Positions 8,748 through 18,900 of a stretch of DNA of 64,000 nucleotides are shown one piece after another. This stretch comes from Planctomycetales bacterium. GTDB lineage: Bacteria; Planctomycetota; Planctomycetia; Planctomycetales; Planctomycetaceae. The first letter of the stretch is position 1; the number at the start of each line of letters is the position of its first letter. A model generated the notes under the pieces. That model ran no database searches and was not told where the DNA came from. It was given only the letters and a program-made list of their open reading frames with translations. The DNA is taken from NCBI GenBank assembly GCA_028285345.1, contig JANQPT010000037.1:16733-80732 (forward strand), given 5' to 3'. The position numbers and the translations under genes are program-made.

Positions 8748-9416
8748 ATGCTTCGGGGAGTCCGGTTTGTGAACGACACGCCGCCGAGGGAAGAGACCAA
8801 TCTGCCGCTACTGAAGGAAACCCAGGAATATCTGCGGACGTTGCTGGACGACAAGATTCCCGATTCCGTGCTTTCTGCGTCCTGGGATGAGTTCTATCGG
8901 CTGTACTCGGAACTTGTGCGGCGATTTGTGGTCTCGCGGGGCGTGCGGGGAAACGACGTCGACGACTGTCTCCAAGAAGTCTGGTCGGAAGTGGCGACGC
9001 GACTGGTTGATTTCGACCGGCCGCCGAATCGCCCCGGTTTGCGGGCTTGGCTGTACTCGCTGGTCCGCAGCAAGACGACCGATATGTTCCGCAAGAAACT
9101 ACGGGATTCCGCGCACAGTATCGATCTGGCGGTCGAAGCGGGGCACGAGCCGGCCGACAAACGCCTCTCACCGGCTGAGATGGAGGAACGTCAGTGGAAG
9201 GACGCCATTGTCGCCACTTTGCTGGACGACTTAAAGCCGACGATCTCCGCTGAAAACGCCCAGATCGTGCAACTGCGACTCATCGAGCGCCGCCCGGCTG
9301 CCGAAGTCGCCGAAGAATTGGACCTCACCGCCGACCAAGTGCGCTATCGCCAGCATCGCATGATGAAAAAACTCCGCGCGCGGCTGGCCGTCTATACCGG
9401 CGGAGAACTCGACTGA
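8748..9416 (+). CDS. RNA polymerase sigma factor, ECF-like (sigma-70 family)
   Basis: 222 residues. Region 2 is at about 47-117 (EFYRLYSELVRRFV, NDVDDCLQEVWSEV, LRAWLYSLVRSKTTDMFRKK) and region 4 at about 165-213, with a helix-turn-helix reading RPAAEVAEELDLTADQVRYRQHR. There is no region 1.1 or 3, so it belongs to the group IV/ECF type. No anti-sigma gene follows; the next genes are two RTX proteins, and a third RTX gene is read divergently. That arrangement suggests, but does not prove, that this factor drives the RTX genes. A GTG at 8769 has a better spaced GGGGAG (8755-8760) than the ATG at 8748, so the true protein may be seven residues shorter. Confidence 0.9.
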   Translation: MLRGVRFVNDTPPREETNLPLLKETQEYLRTLLDDKIPDSVLSASWDEFYRLYSELVRRFVVSRGVRGNDVDDCLQEVWSEVATRLVDFDRPPNRPGLRAWLYSLVRSKTTDMFRKKLRDSAHSIDLAVEAGHEPADKRLSPAEMEERQWKDAIVATLLDDLKPTISAENAQIVQLRLIERRPAAEVAEELDLTADQVRYRQHRMMKKLRARLAVYTGGELD

Positions 9417-9790
9417 CGCCTCCTGTCGCCGAGAGCGTTGGTTCAAATGCCGGGGTCGCACCGCTGCTGCTAAGACGCTCGATCCGAGGAATCTGGTGCT
9501 TTGTCGCGGTTAGATTTTGCGGTTGTGGGCTGCTGGCTTGGCCAGTGCAAATTTCAGTACCGCAAATACTTATGATGCACCGGCAGAGCCGGTCGCACCC
9601 CTCGACTTTCGCAGTTGTGACATAGCACTCGACGGAATTTGAAATCGGCGCGCCACAGGCCGGTTCCCGGTGCGTTCTTACTTCAGTCGCAGCGAAAACG
9701 CTCAATCCCCCCGCACTCCTACGTTAGGGCCACGACGCCGGGGAGCGACTGCGCCTGACCAATCACGCAAAACACGAGGAGTTTCGACTG
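9417..9790. other. intergenic region between sigma factor and RTX protein 2
   Basis: 374 bases without a supportable gene. A weak hairpin (CCGGC-AGA-GCCGG, near 9580) is present but has no T-run. It should contain the promoter of the RTX gene at 9791; no consensus was recognised. Confidence 0.5.
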
Positions 9791-10666
9791 ATGGCATTTT
9801 CCAACCGCCAGCAACGTTCATTAGAGATCGAAAACCTGGAAGACCGCCGGCTGATGGCGGCTTCGATCGGCTACTACGGCGGCACACTGTACATCGTCGG
9901 CGACAACGCCAACGACACTGCCATTGTGACGGAACAATCCGGTCGAGTTTTCGTCTCCGGAACTTTGAACACCCCGTTCCCCGGAATCGACGCCAATCGC
10001 GTTCAACAAATCTATTTCTACGGATTCGGCGGCAATGACTATTTCTATAACCGGACCGACATTCAGTCGGTCGCCTACGGGCACGACGGCAACGATAAGC
10101 TGATCGGCGGCAGCGGATATGACTGGATGGACGGCGGGGCCGGCAACGACAACTTGCGCGGCGACATTTCCCCAAATCAGGGCTGGGGCGATTCGCTGCG
10201 CGGCGGCTCGGGGGACGACACGCTGTACGGCGGCGGCGGCAACGACATCCTTCGCGGCGACGCGGGAAATGACCAGCTCTTTGGTCACGCCGGCGATGAC
10301 AGCATGTACGGCGGAATGGGCGACGACACGCTCCATGGCGCCGATGGAAGCGACGCCCTATTCGGCGACGACGGCCACGACTTTCTCGAAGGAGGCGACG
10401 GTGCCGATTCGCTGATGGGTGGATTGGGAGACGACCACCTCGACGGCGCGGCCGGTGGGGTCGACGACAACGATCGGGACTCGCTCAACGGCGGGTCGGG
10501 CCGCGACCACTTCATCGATTATCGTCACATCAACATCAACTACCCATGGGGAGTCTACTGGTCATCCCACGATGTGCTGGAAGATTTCTCGTGGTACGGG
10601 GATACCAAAGAGACCGTCGATCAAGGCCTCACGTCTGCCGACGAACCGTTAGCACTCAATTTGTAG
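9791..10666 (+). CDS. RTX-type calcium-binding repeat protein 2
   Basis: 291 residues. IENLEDRRLMAAS (residues 14-26) is the same N-terminal motif as in RTX protein 1. After a beta-rich segment with FYGFGGNDYFYNRTD come about fourteen glycine/aspartate nonapeptides (for example GGSGYDWMDGGAGND, GGSGDDTLYGGGGND, GHAGDDSMYGGMGDD), the richest array of the three paralogues. Each GGxGxD turn would supply Ca2+ ligands in a beta-roll. A C-terminal cap of about 70 residues (YPWGVYWSSHDVLEDFSW) is shared with RTX protein 3. No peptidase, lipase or adhesion domain is visible, so this looks like a structural or Ca2+-scavenging cell-surface protein. It is probably cotranscribed with the gene at 10768, 100 bases downstream. 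Confidence 0.9.
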   Translation: MAFSNRQQRSLEIENLEDRRLMAASIGYYGGTLYIVGDNANDTAIVTEQSGRVFVSGTLNTPFPGIDANRVQQIYFYGFGGNDYFYNRTDIQSVAYGHDGNDKLIGGSGYDWMDGGAGNDNLRGDISPNQGWGDSLRGGSGDDTLYGGGGNDILRGDAGNDQLFGHAGDDSMYGGMGDDTLHGADGSDALFGDDGHDFLEGGDGADSLMGGLGDDHLDGAAGGVDDNDRDSLNGGSGRDHFIDYRHININYPWGVYWSSHDVLEDFSWYGDTKETVDQGLTSADEPLALNL

Positions 10667-10767
10667 CACAAGCGCAAAGTCGTTGTTTTGTGATGTTTCA
10701 CACCTTCTCCTCACGTTTGAAATCACCCGCTTGCGGGTATGACGGCAGAATATAGGAATTCGAATCA

Positions 10768-11544
10768 ATGAAAACCTTATCCAATCATGACCGCTGCCTT
10801 GCTATGGAAAACTTGGAAGACCGTCGGTTGATGGCCGCTTCCGTTGGATTCGCCAACGGCACGATCTTCATCAACAGTGACAATGCCGGCGACGTGGTCC
10901 AGGTGCAGGAAAGTAACAACACGGTCTACGTGCAAGGCAATGTCACCGGCACGACGCAGTTCAACGCTAGTAGCGTGCGGCAAATCTATTTCTACGGCAA
11001 CGGCGGCAACGACTACTTCCTGAACCGCACCGCGATCCACTCCCGTGCCTACGGTGATGCCGGGAACGATACGCTCATCGGCGGCAGTGGATACGACTAC
11101 CTGGACGGCGGCAGCGGAAACGACTTCATGCTGGGAGACGTCAATGGCAGCCAGGGCGATGGCGACGTGTTGCGCGGCGGCTACGGCAACGACTATCTCA
11201 ACGGCGGAGGCGGCCACGACCATATTCGGGGTGACGCCGGTGATGACACCTTGCACGGCGGCTACGGCGCCGATGATCTGATGGGCGGTTCCGGCAACGA
11301 CTATCTGGACGGCGGCTATTACGGTAACGACGACGGTGCTACCGACCGGCTCAATGGCGGAACCGGCGCCGATCACTTCGTTGATTACCAAAAATTCGGC
11401 GGGTTCAATGCCTTCGGAGTGAGATGGGTCTCCCAGGATGTGATCGAGGACTACAGCTGGCCCACCGACACGAAAGAGATCCACCGCGAACCGCTGTTCA
11501 CGCTCAGCAACAGCAGTCCCTACACGCTGAATTGGCAACTGTGA
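10768..11544 (+). CDS. RTX-type calcium-binding repeat protein 3
   Basis: 258 residues. It opens with MKTLSNHDRCLAMENLEDRRLMAAS, split here as the lead and the ENLEDRRLMA motif at residues 14-23. The segment FYGNGGNDYFLNRTAIHSRAYGD matches RTX protein 2 closely, then follow about eight RTX nonapeptides (GGSGYDYLDGGSGND, GGYGNDYLNGGGGHD, GGYGADDLMGGSGND) and a C-terminal cap with GVRWVSQDVIEDYSWPTDTKE. The gene is followed by a strong terminator at 11643, so it is the last gene of the sigma-RTX group. Function is inferred only from the repeat type: Ca2+-stabilised extracellular beta-roll. Confidence 0.9.
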   Translation: MKTLSNHDRCLAMENLEDRRLMAASVGFANGTIFINSDNAGDVVQVQESNNTVYVQGNVTGTTQFNASSVRQIYFYGNGGNDYFLNRTAIHSRAYGDAGNDTLIGGSGYDYLDGGSGNDFMLGDVNGSQGDGDVLRGGYGNDYLNGGGGHDHIRGDAGDDTLHGGYGADDLMGGSGNDYLDGGYYGNDDGATDRLNGGTGADHFVDYQKFGGFNAFGVRWVSQDVIEDYSWPTDTKEIHREPLFTLSNSSPYTLNWQL

Positions 11545-11642
11545 GTCTGCTCTCCGATCGGGGGGATGATCGCGGCAATGGGGAGAGCAGGTTGAGCGCG
11601 ATCACGATCGGACCACGGGGTCGGTGAGTGCCCCGTTTTGCG

Positions 11643-11677
11643 CGGCACGGGCGAGGGCAGGCGCCCGTGCCGTTTTT
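11643..11677 (+). terminator. rho-independent terminator after RTX protein 3
   Basis: A perfect 11-base stem (CGGCACGGGCG with CGCCCGTGCCG), 8-base loop, followed directly by TTTTTGATT. It ends the sigma-RTX gene group. Confidence 0.85.
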
Positions 11678-12081
11678 GATTGATGACGACCAACGATAAG
11701 TCGCCGGGCGCAATTGCATTGTGCCTGATGCGCGGAAATCAGATTGAAGAAGTAGTAACGCAACAACGCCTGTCTCGCCATCGGTGAGTTGCAATCAGAT
11801 GTTCTGATGGCGAGTGTGATTGATTGGACGAATGAAGGCAAACGTTCAATGGACGGCAGATTACCGTTACTGATCGTTGTCGTTGTAGCAAACGGAGGGT
11901 CGCAATTGGCAAGGTGAGCATTTCGGCGTCGAAGTGCCGGCTGAACTCGCCCAGACCGAATCCCGTGATTAACGAGGGATCCGCCGGATACTTCGTGCAA
12001 CAATTCGACGGTTTTGTAGAATAGAGGGGCGGCGGGATGCGACTGTTTTCAAATGACTTCTTCAAATGCAGCTGCTGAGCT
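11678..12081. other. intergenic region upstream of the kinase-TPR gene
   Basis: About 400 bases. A long-loop inverted repeat (TCGCCATC at 11775 and GATGGCGA at 11806) is the only structure noticed. No gene supported. It should hold the promoter for the large kinase gene. Confidence 0.45.
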
Positions 12082-15000
12082 ATGACTGAGTCCTCTAATT
12101 CGCCGCCAGAGTCGCTGCCGCCGCGTGCCCCCGCCGAGCAGCAAGGAGACGGTTTGGAGGAGTCACGCGGTCTCAGCAGGGAACACGATCAACAAAGCCG
12201 GCAACGTGATCCGGGGGACGTCTCAATCACGATCGACCAGCCGGATCAAGCCGATCCATCAGACGAGGCGCCGCTGCAGTCCGATCGTCAGAATTCCGAC
12301 CCATACGCGAAAACTGTGATTAGCACGGCGCATAGTGCAGGTCAGTCGACGGATGCGGATCAGGCAAGCAGCGGACCTGGTGCAACCGATCAACAATCTG
12401 AGAAGGCCGACACGACGCAGAAATCGGCGATCGACACGGACCTCTACAACGGGCTGCCGGTCCAATCCTCAGCCGACGAGATTGATCCAACCCAACCACC
12501 ACCAACATCATTTCGCGCCGAGCCCTCGGAGACGACAGAGGGAGATTCGCCCGAAACGGAATCTTCCGTCGATCGCTACGAGTTTCTAGAAGAAGTCGCC
12601 CGCGGCGGTTTGGGAAAAATCTGGAAAGCCCGCGATAAGCATGTTCGCCGCGTGGTGGCGATCAAGGAACTCTTGGGTCGCTATCGCCGGCATCCCAGTA
12701 CGCGCGAGCGATTTCGCGAAGAAGCGCAGATTACCGGGCAGCTAGAACATCCGTCGATCGTTCCGATCTACGACATCGGCCGAAAGGAGAACGGCTCAGC
12801 GTTTTACTCGATGAAGTTGGTGCACGGGACCGAATTGCATAAAGCCATCGAGGAATTTCACATGCTGCCGCCAGGCAGCAGCGCTTGGCTGGTGGCACGC
12901 AACAATCTGTTGAGAAACTTCGTCGCCATTTGTAATGCCGTCGCATTCGCCCACGATCGCGGCGTGTTGCACCGCGATCTCAAGCCGCAGAACGTGATGT
13001 TGGGCGAGTACGGCGAGACGTTGTTGCTCGATTGGGGACTTGCCAAGTTGCTCGATTCGCCCGAGACGGTTGTCCACGGTCGGTCTGAAGTGAGGTCGGC
13101 GGACACAACCATCACGGGCACTTCCAGCAAACCCGGAATCTCCAGCGACGCCCGTTCCGCTGCCAGCCAGACACGGATGGGTTCGGTGTTGGGAACGCTG
13201 TCGTACATGCCTCCCGAACAGGCGGCAGGGCGGCTCGACGAATTGGACACCCGTTGCGACATTTACTCGTTGGGCGCGATCCTATACCACCTGCTGACCG
13301 GACGCCCGCCCATTCCCCGCGGCGAGTTCACCGAAATGGTGCAGCATGTGCTCACTGGAAACATCACCCCGCCGCGCGAGGTCGATCCTGCGATTCCCAA
13401 ACCGTTGGAAGCGGTGACGCTGAAGGCGCTCTCGTCGAACAAAGAGGACCGCTACCAAACGGCGCTACAGTTGGCCGAGGAAATTGACAATTTTCTCGCG
13501 GATGAACCGGTCTCTGCGTTTGCGGAGCCCTGGCACTGGAAACTCGCACGCTGGCTCAAGCGGCACCGTACATTCGCCACAACGACCGCTGCGGTGCTGT
13601 TGATACTGGGAGCCGGAGGCATCTTTTGGCGTGCGTACGAACAGGGCCGTCTCGAAGAAGTCCGCAGCGCCGTTCAAGACAAATACGCAGCCGCGCAGGA
13701 GGCGGAGTCCAATGGTGCGCTCGTCGACGCCGGTTTGCTCTACCGCGAAGCACTCGGCAAGTTGCGCGGAGAACCCTCGTTTGCCGCGCTGGCTGAGGAA
13801 ATCCAGACGGAATCCGACCGAGTCGAACGACTGGTCGAAAACCAAACACAAATCCAACGCGCGCGGGACAACTACGAAGGCTTCTTGGCGGAAGCCGATG
13901 TCGCACGATCGCACGGATGGCTCGTCGCGTCTGAGGTCAGCCCCGACGACTACCGCAGCGCCGTTACAAACGCCCGCCAAGCGCTCGAGCGGTATGACTT
14001 GATCAATTCGCCCACGTTGCAGCCGCCGCCCTCTCATCTCACCAGCGATGAAATCGATCGTATCCGGCAGGTCGGATTTGAATTGACAATCATGGTGGCC
14101 AACTTCGAGTTGGACCGCGCGTGGTCGCAGGACGGCGATGTCAAAGCGGCCGCAGAATCTTTGCTGAAGTGGACCGATTTGGCGATGCACTTCGAGCACC
14201 AGACGCCGGCGTTTTATCTGTTTCGAGCCGCCGCATTCGAAGTCCTGGATCGGCAGCAAGAGCTTCGTGACGCGGTGGCAAAGGCGGCCGCTTTAGAACC
14301 GGTCACCGCTCTGGATTTCTTCCTGCAAGGATTCGCGGAACTTCAACGGCGCAAGAACTTGCAAGCCGCAGCAGAGAATTTCCAAAAGGCATTAAACCTC
14401 GACCCTGCCAACTACTGGGCTTTGCACTGCCTCGGCGGATGTCAACTGAAGCTTGGAAAACGGGACGGCGCCGCAGACACATTCACCGCCTGTATCGCGC
14501 TCCGGCCGGACTATCCCTGGGCATATATCACCCGCGGCGCCGCGTACTTCGAGTCCGGAAAAGATCTGCTTGCCCTGGCGGACTTCAATCGGGCCCAACA
14601 ACTCGATCCCAATATCTATGCGATTTACGTCAATCGCAGCCGCGTCCATCTGAACCAAGCGATCGCGGCGACTGATCCGCAGGAGAAAGCCGGCCACTTC
14701 GCCGCCGGGCAGAAGGACCTCGCGAAAGCGATTGCGATGCAACCGAAGCTGGCGGCAGCGCACATCAATCTTGCCGAATTTCACCGGCGGCAGCAGCAGA
14801 TCGACGAGGCGTTAGCCGAGTTGAGCCTGGCAATCGAGCTGGCCCCGCGCAGTCCGCGTCCCTACCGGTTTCGGGCTCTGATCCACTTGCAAAGCGAAAA
14901 ACCGGATCCGGCCCTGGCCGACTTCCAGCGGGCCGTTGAGTTGGAAACGTCGCCCGCAGCCAAAGCGGAAGACCTCAGACAAATCGGCAGCCTGCATTAC

Positions 15001-15738
15001 CGCGCCGGCGATTTTCCCGCAGCGTTGGCGAAATACGACGAAGCCCTGAAGTTGATCCCGAGTAACGGCGATCTCCTGCGGTTGCGCGCCGAGACGCTAC
15101 TGAAACTTGACCGGTTTGATGACGCGATCGAGTCATATAATTCCTATCTCAAACAAGGACCGCCTTTGGCCGATGTGTACCGCGGCCGGGCATCGGCCTA
15201 CGCCAAACTGGGCAAGTACCGCGAGGCACTCAGCGATTATACGCGGGCGCTGGAACTGGAACCGTCGACGAACATGCTTACGCGGCGCGGCTGGGCGCTG
15301 TTGCTGCAGTCGCGTCAACTCGCGGTCGAGGATTTCGAAGAGGCGATTCGTCTGCGACCCGACAACCCAGACAGCTACAACGGCCGCGGCTACGCGCGCG
15401 TTCTCCTGGGCGATTACACTGCGGGTATCGCCGATGCTGAAGAGGCGTTCAAGCGTCACGGGGACGCTTGGCAAGTTTCCTACAATGCCGCCACAATCTA
15501 CGGGCAGGCGGTCGCCCAACTCCGCGCCGATACGGCTCGGTCAGACGAAGACCGTCGCCGACTGGAGCAAGAGTATATTGCCCGGGCGGTCCACTTCCTT
15601 GAGACGGCCAGGAAATCGAGTCAAGCCCAGGACGTCTCCAAACTCCTGAAGACGATCGAGACGGACGAAGCGCTTGATCCCATCCGCGAGACGCCACAGT
15701 TCCGAGAGATGCTTCCCAACCTTCGCGCGGACCAATAG
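12082..15738 (+). CDS. transmembrane Ser/Thr protein kinase with C-terminal TPR array
   Basis: 1218 residues. Residues 1-160 are a disordered acidic, Ser/Gln/Pro-rich head. The Hanks-type kinase domain covers about 165-475: glycine loop ARGGLGKIW, lysine K195 in VVAIKELL, catalytic loop HRDLKPQN (297-304), DWG (317-319) in place of DFG, and a PPEQAAG activation-segment end. A single membrane helix follows at about 497-516 (TTTAAVLLILGAGGIFW). The rest, about 690-1190, is built of TPR repeats (for example NYWALHCLGGCQLKLGKRDGA, YRGRASAYAKLGKYREALSDY), here expected outside the cytoplasm and probably binding other proteins. Kinases with this layout are typical of planctomycetes. Catalytic residues are all present apart from the F-to-W change in the DFG motif, which occurs in active family members too. 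Confidence 0.93.
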   Translation: MTESSNSPPESLPPRAPAEQQGDGLEESRGLSREHDQQSRQRDPGDVSITIDQPDQADPSDEAPLQSDRQNSDPYAKTVISTAHSAGQSTDADQASSGPGATDQQSEKADTTQKSAIDTDLYNGLPVQSSADEIDPTQPPPTSFRAEPSETTEGDSPETESSVDRYEFLEEVARGGLGKIWKARDKHVRRVVAIKELLGRYRRHPSTRERFREEAQITGQLEHPSIVPIYDIGRKENGSAFYSMKLVHGTELHKAIEEFHMLPPGSSAWLVARNNLLRNFVAICNAVAFAHDRGVLHRDLKPQNVMLGEYGETLLLDWGLAKLLDSPETVVHGRSEVRSADTTITGTSSKPGISSDARSAASQTRMGSVLGTLSYMPPEQAAGRLDELDTRCDIYSLGAILYHLLTGRPPIPRGEFTEMVQHVLTGNITPPREVDPAIPKPLEAVTLKALSSNKEDRYQTALQLAEEIDNFLADEPVSAFAEPWHWKLARWLKRHRTFATTTAAVLLILGAGGIFWRAYEQGRLEEVRSAVQDKYAAAQEAESNGALVDAGLLYREALGKLRGEPSFAALAEEIQTESDRVERLVENQTQIQRARDNYEGFLAEADVARSHGWLVASEVSPDDYRSAVTNARQALERYDLINSPTLQPPPSHLTSDEIDRIRQVGFELTIMVANFELDRAWSQDGDVKAAAESLLKWTDLAMHFEHQTPAFYLFRAAAFEVLDRQQELRDAVAKAAALEPVTALDFFLQGFAELQRRKNLQAAAENFQKALNLDPANYWALHCLGGCQLKLGKRDGAADTFTACIALRPDYPWAYITRGAAYFESGKDLLALADFNRAQQLDPNIYAIYVNRSRVHLNQAIAATDPQEKAGHFAAGQKDLAKAIAMQPKLAAAHINLAEFHRRQQQIDEALAELSLAIELAPRSPRPYRFRALIHLQSEKPDPALADFQRAVELETSPAAKAEDLRQIGSLHYRAGDFPAALAKYDEALKLIPSNGDLLRLRAETLLKLDRFDDAIESYNSYLKQGPPLADVYRGRASAYAKLGKYREALSDYTRALELEPSTNMLTRRGWALLLQSRQLAVEDFEEAIRLRPDNPDSYNGRGYARVLLGDYTAGIADAEEAFKRHGDAWQVSYNAATIYGQAVAQLRADTARSDEDRRRLEQEYIARAVHFLETARKSSQAQDVSKLLKTIETDEALDPIRETPQFREMLPNLRADQ

Positions 15739-15932
15739 CCCGCCGGGACCGCTCATTTGCCACTCGACGCTCGTTTCGATTTTTTCTGGCAAAACCTGAA
15801 TTTTAAGCGCTACGTTTCTCAGAGCAGAACGTTTCATATGCGGGCTGAGATCCATTGCGGTTCCCCCTTTTGACGTGAACTGGATTTACGCCGCAACTCG
15901 AAAATCTGAATTCTTTCTTTGATTTTTGATTG

Positions 15933-15964
15933 GCGAATTGCTTGAATGAAATTAGGCAATTCGC
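15933..15964 (+). promoter_or_regulatory. inverted repeat upstream of the SdrD-type surface protein gene
   Basis: GCGAATTGC (15933-15941) and GCAATTCGC (15956-15964) form a perfect 9-base inverted repeat with a 14-base spacer, 33 bases before the GTG start at 15998. There is no T-run, so it is not a terminator; it could be an operator or a leader hairpin. No binding protein is known. Confidence 0.35.
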
Positions 15965-15997
15965 ACTGAGTTTTCGGGCCGGAGAGTTGCGTCCCTT

Positions 15998-18900
15998 GTG
16001 ACGAAATCGCGGGCACTGAGCATGTTTTCATCACCTAGGAACACAACCCTGCATAGAACCTTACCGCGCGACGGCGACGCGACCTGTTGCCGCAGACTGG
16101 CGATAGAGCAACTCGAAGATCGGCTTGTGCTGGCCACCGTCATCTGGGACGGCGATGCTGGCGATTTCTCCTGGCACACACCCCAAAACTGGGACGGAGA
16201 CCAACTTCCGGTGGCTGGTGACGATGTCATCATCAATACCGCCACCGAATTCGTCAGGCACTCGACCGGCACGACCAATATCAACAGCTTGACGACCAAC
16301 CAGATGTTCATCCTCACCGGGGGAACGCTGAACATTGCCGCTACCGCAGATTTTTCAGCCTTCGTCCAGCAAGATGGCGGCGACCTGACCGGTTCGGCAA
16401 TTGCCACGTTTGAATCGACATACCATTGGCTGGGCGGTACGCAAAGCGGCACCGGCACGACCGTTTTCAATTCACAAGTCAACGTCATCGCATCGTCCGG
16501 TGTTTCGCTGTTGCGAACTGCGGAGATCAACGGCCAATTCGATTGGCAGCAGGGCGATATTGCCGTTGACGGCAATCAGATCCAGATCGGCGACGATGGA
16601 TTTCTCAACATCGATACCGACGACAAGATGGTCACGACGACCGCATTCGCAGAAATCATCAACGACGGCACGATCTTGCACACGTCACTCGCTAGCGACG
16701 CGTTTACCGAACCGGATTTGGGCCACGTGACAAATAACGCGAGCGGATTGATCCGCGCTGAAGGGCGGTTGTCGTTTGTCAGTCTCGATTCGTCCGGGGA
16801 GATTCGCATCGGACATCCCAGCGGACAACCGTTCGGCGCTGTCACGTTGCTACCTGATCCGACCAATCCCGGCTCGTTTCCCAATCCACTGCGAAACTTA
16901 GTCGGCGGATCCGTGACCGGCAATGGCACGGTGGATGCACGGCTGATCAACGAAGGACTCCTTAGCCCCGGCCTTTCAACCGGCGAGTTCATTTTAACCG
17001 GCGGCTACATCCACGAAGCGACGGCGACACTGCTCATCGAAATCGGTCCGCCTCCCAGCGGCAGCGTCCTCTTTCAGAACGACCTGCTGTTCGCCACGAC
17101 GAATTATGACCTGCGGGGTGGTACGGTCGAGTTCCGGCTCCTCAGCGGTTTTGTGCCGGGCGTTGGGGAGGACTTCGTCTTTATGTCGGGCGAGCGAATC
17201 GACGGCGACTTCGCACAATTTGTCGGTCTCAACCTGGCCGGCGGATTAATGCTTGATCCGTTCACGCGGTTCATGACTCAAGAGTACGTCGTGGAGGTTG
17301 TCGGCGGCGGACCGGTCGGTCCTGGCGAGATCCGCGGCACCAAGTTCGAGGACGACGACGGCGACGGTCTCTTCGATCCGGGCGAAAGCGGTCTTTCCGG
17401 ATGGATGATCACGGCCACTGGCGGCGGGCAGGTCTTCACCACCACCACCGACGCGAACGGCGACTATGCCTTTACCGGACTCGATCCGGGCAACTACATC
17501 GTGACGGAAGAAAACCGCGCCGGCTGGGTCCGCACCCGCCCCGGAAGCCCCTCCGGCCAGATCGCGGTGAACGTGACATCCGGCTCGGTGACCAATAACG
17601 TCGATTTCGGCAACTTTGAACTTGGCGAGATTACCGGACTCAAGTTCAGCGATGACGACGGCGACGGCAACTTTGATGCGGGAGAAGACCTGCTCGCCGG
17701 GATTACGATCACACTGACGGAGCAAGGGAGCGGAACAGTCCTCTCGACCGTCACTGACACCAACGGCCGCTACCGATTTCAAAACTTGGGACCGGGCACC
17801 TATCTCGCTGAGGAGCAGCCTCCGTTGGGACAGGTCCGCAGTACGGCAAATCCCCCGCCGATTGTGCTGCGGAGCGGACAGACAATCAGCGAAACAGAGC
17901 AACCGACACTCGCTTTCGGCAATACGACATCGGCGCCGCAGCCGCAGATCGACGAGTTTCAAACGGACGGCGGCGAAGTTACGTTCTCGGCAACCCAATT
18001 GCTGGGTAATGATCAAGACCCCAACGACAACCTCACGCTGATCGAAATCCTGCCGCCGGTCAACGGCACCCTGACCGACAACTTCAACGGCACGTTCACA
18101 TATGTCGCTCCGCCCGGCTTTTTCGGAACGGAAACACTGACCTATGTTGTCGAGGATTCCACCGGACTTCAGGCCAACGGCACCATCGAGATCGTCGTGC
18201 CCACCCCGAACGAATTGCCCGACGACGTGGCCGTTTTGTTCGACGGCGAGGCCTTGGGCAATGGTGCCCAACTGGCCGTGAACCCTGGACAAGACTTCAC
18301 GCTGACGGCCGGATTCGATCCCGCAACGGCGGGAGGCCCGCTGACCATACGGTGGGTACTCACCGATCCCAACGGCATTCAGGAAGTGGTCGAAGGCCCC
18401 ATGCTGCAATTCAACGCAGCCGAGTTGGGTACTTACGCCGTGATGCTGACCATCACCGACCAATTCTTGAATCAGGTGACGGTTGATGTCGAGGTCTTCG
18501 CGACAGACCAAAACGTGATCGACCCGCTCGACGGCGCCGCGGTGCTCGCCCGGCTGAACGAACTCAAGGATGAAGCACAGGCACTCGGGCTGAGTCTGGA
18601 AGCCAGCGCGGTGTTTATCAACGACGGGATCGTCGCCTTTGTGATCGATGTCATTGTGTCTGACACCGTGCTGCTCTGGACCGACCCGGTCGACTTCGTC
18701 CTCACCGATCCCAGGAGCCGCGAAATCGGCTTCACCGCCGCCCGCGGGGCGATCAATGACATTCCCAATTCCTACTACTCGGGGAATGTCGACAATGAGT
18801 TGGTGCTGATTCCGGATGCCCCGTCGGGTGAATATGTATTGGAATTGCTCCGCGTCGATAACGGAGCTTGGCTGGCGGGGCTGAACTTCCTTTCGATTAG

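Noticed and set aside
10080..10470. Regularly spaced repeats in the RTX genes as a possible CRISPR-like array
   Set aside because: They are in-frame nonapeptide codons of the RTX protein, not identical repeats with unique spacers. No CRISPR array was found in the window.
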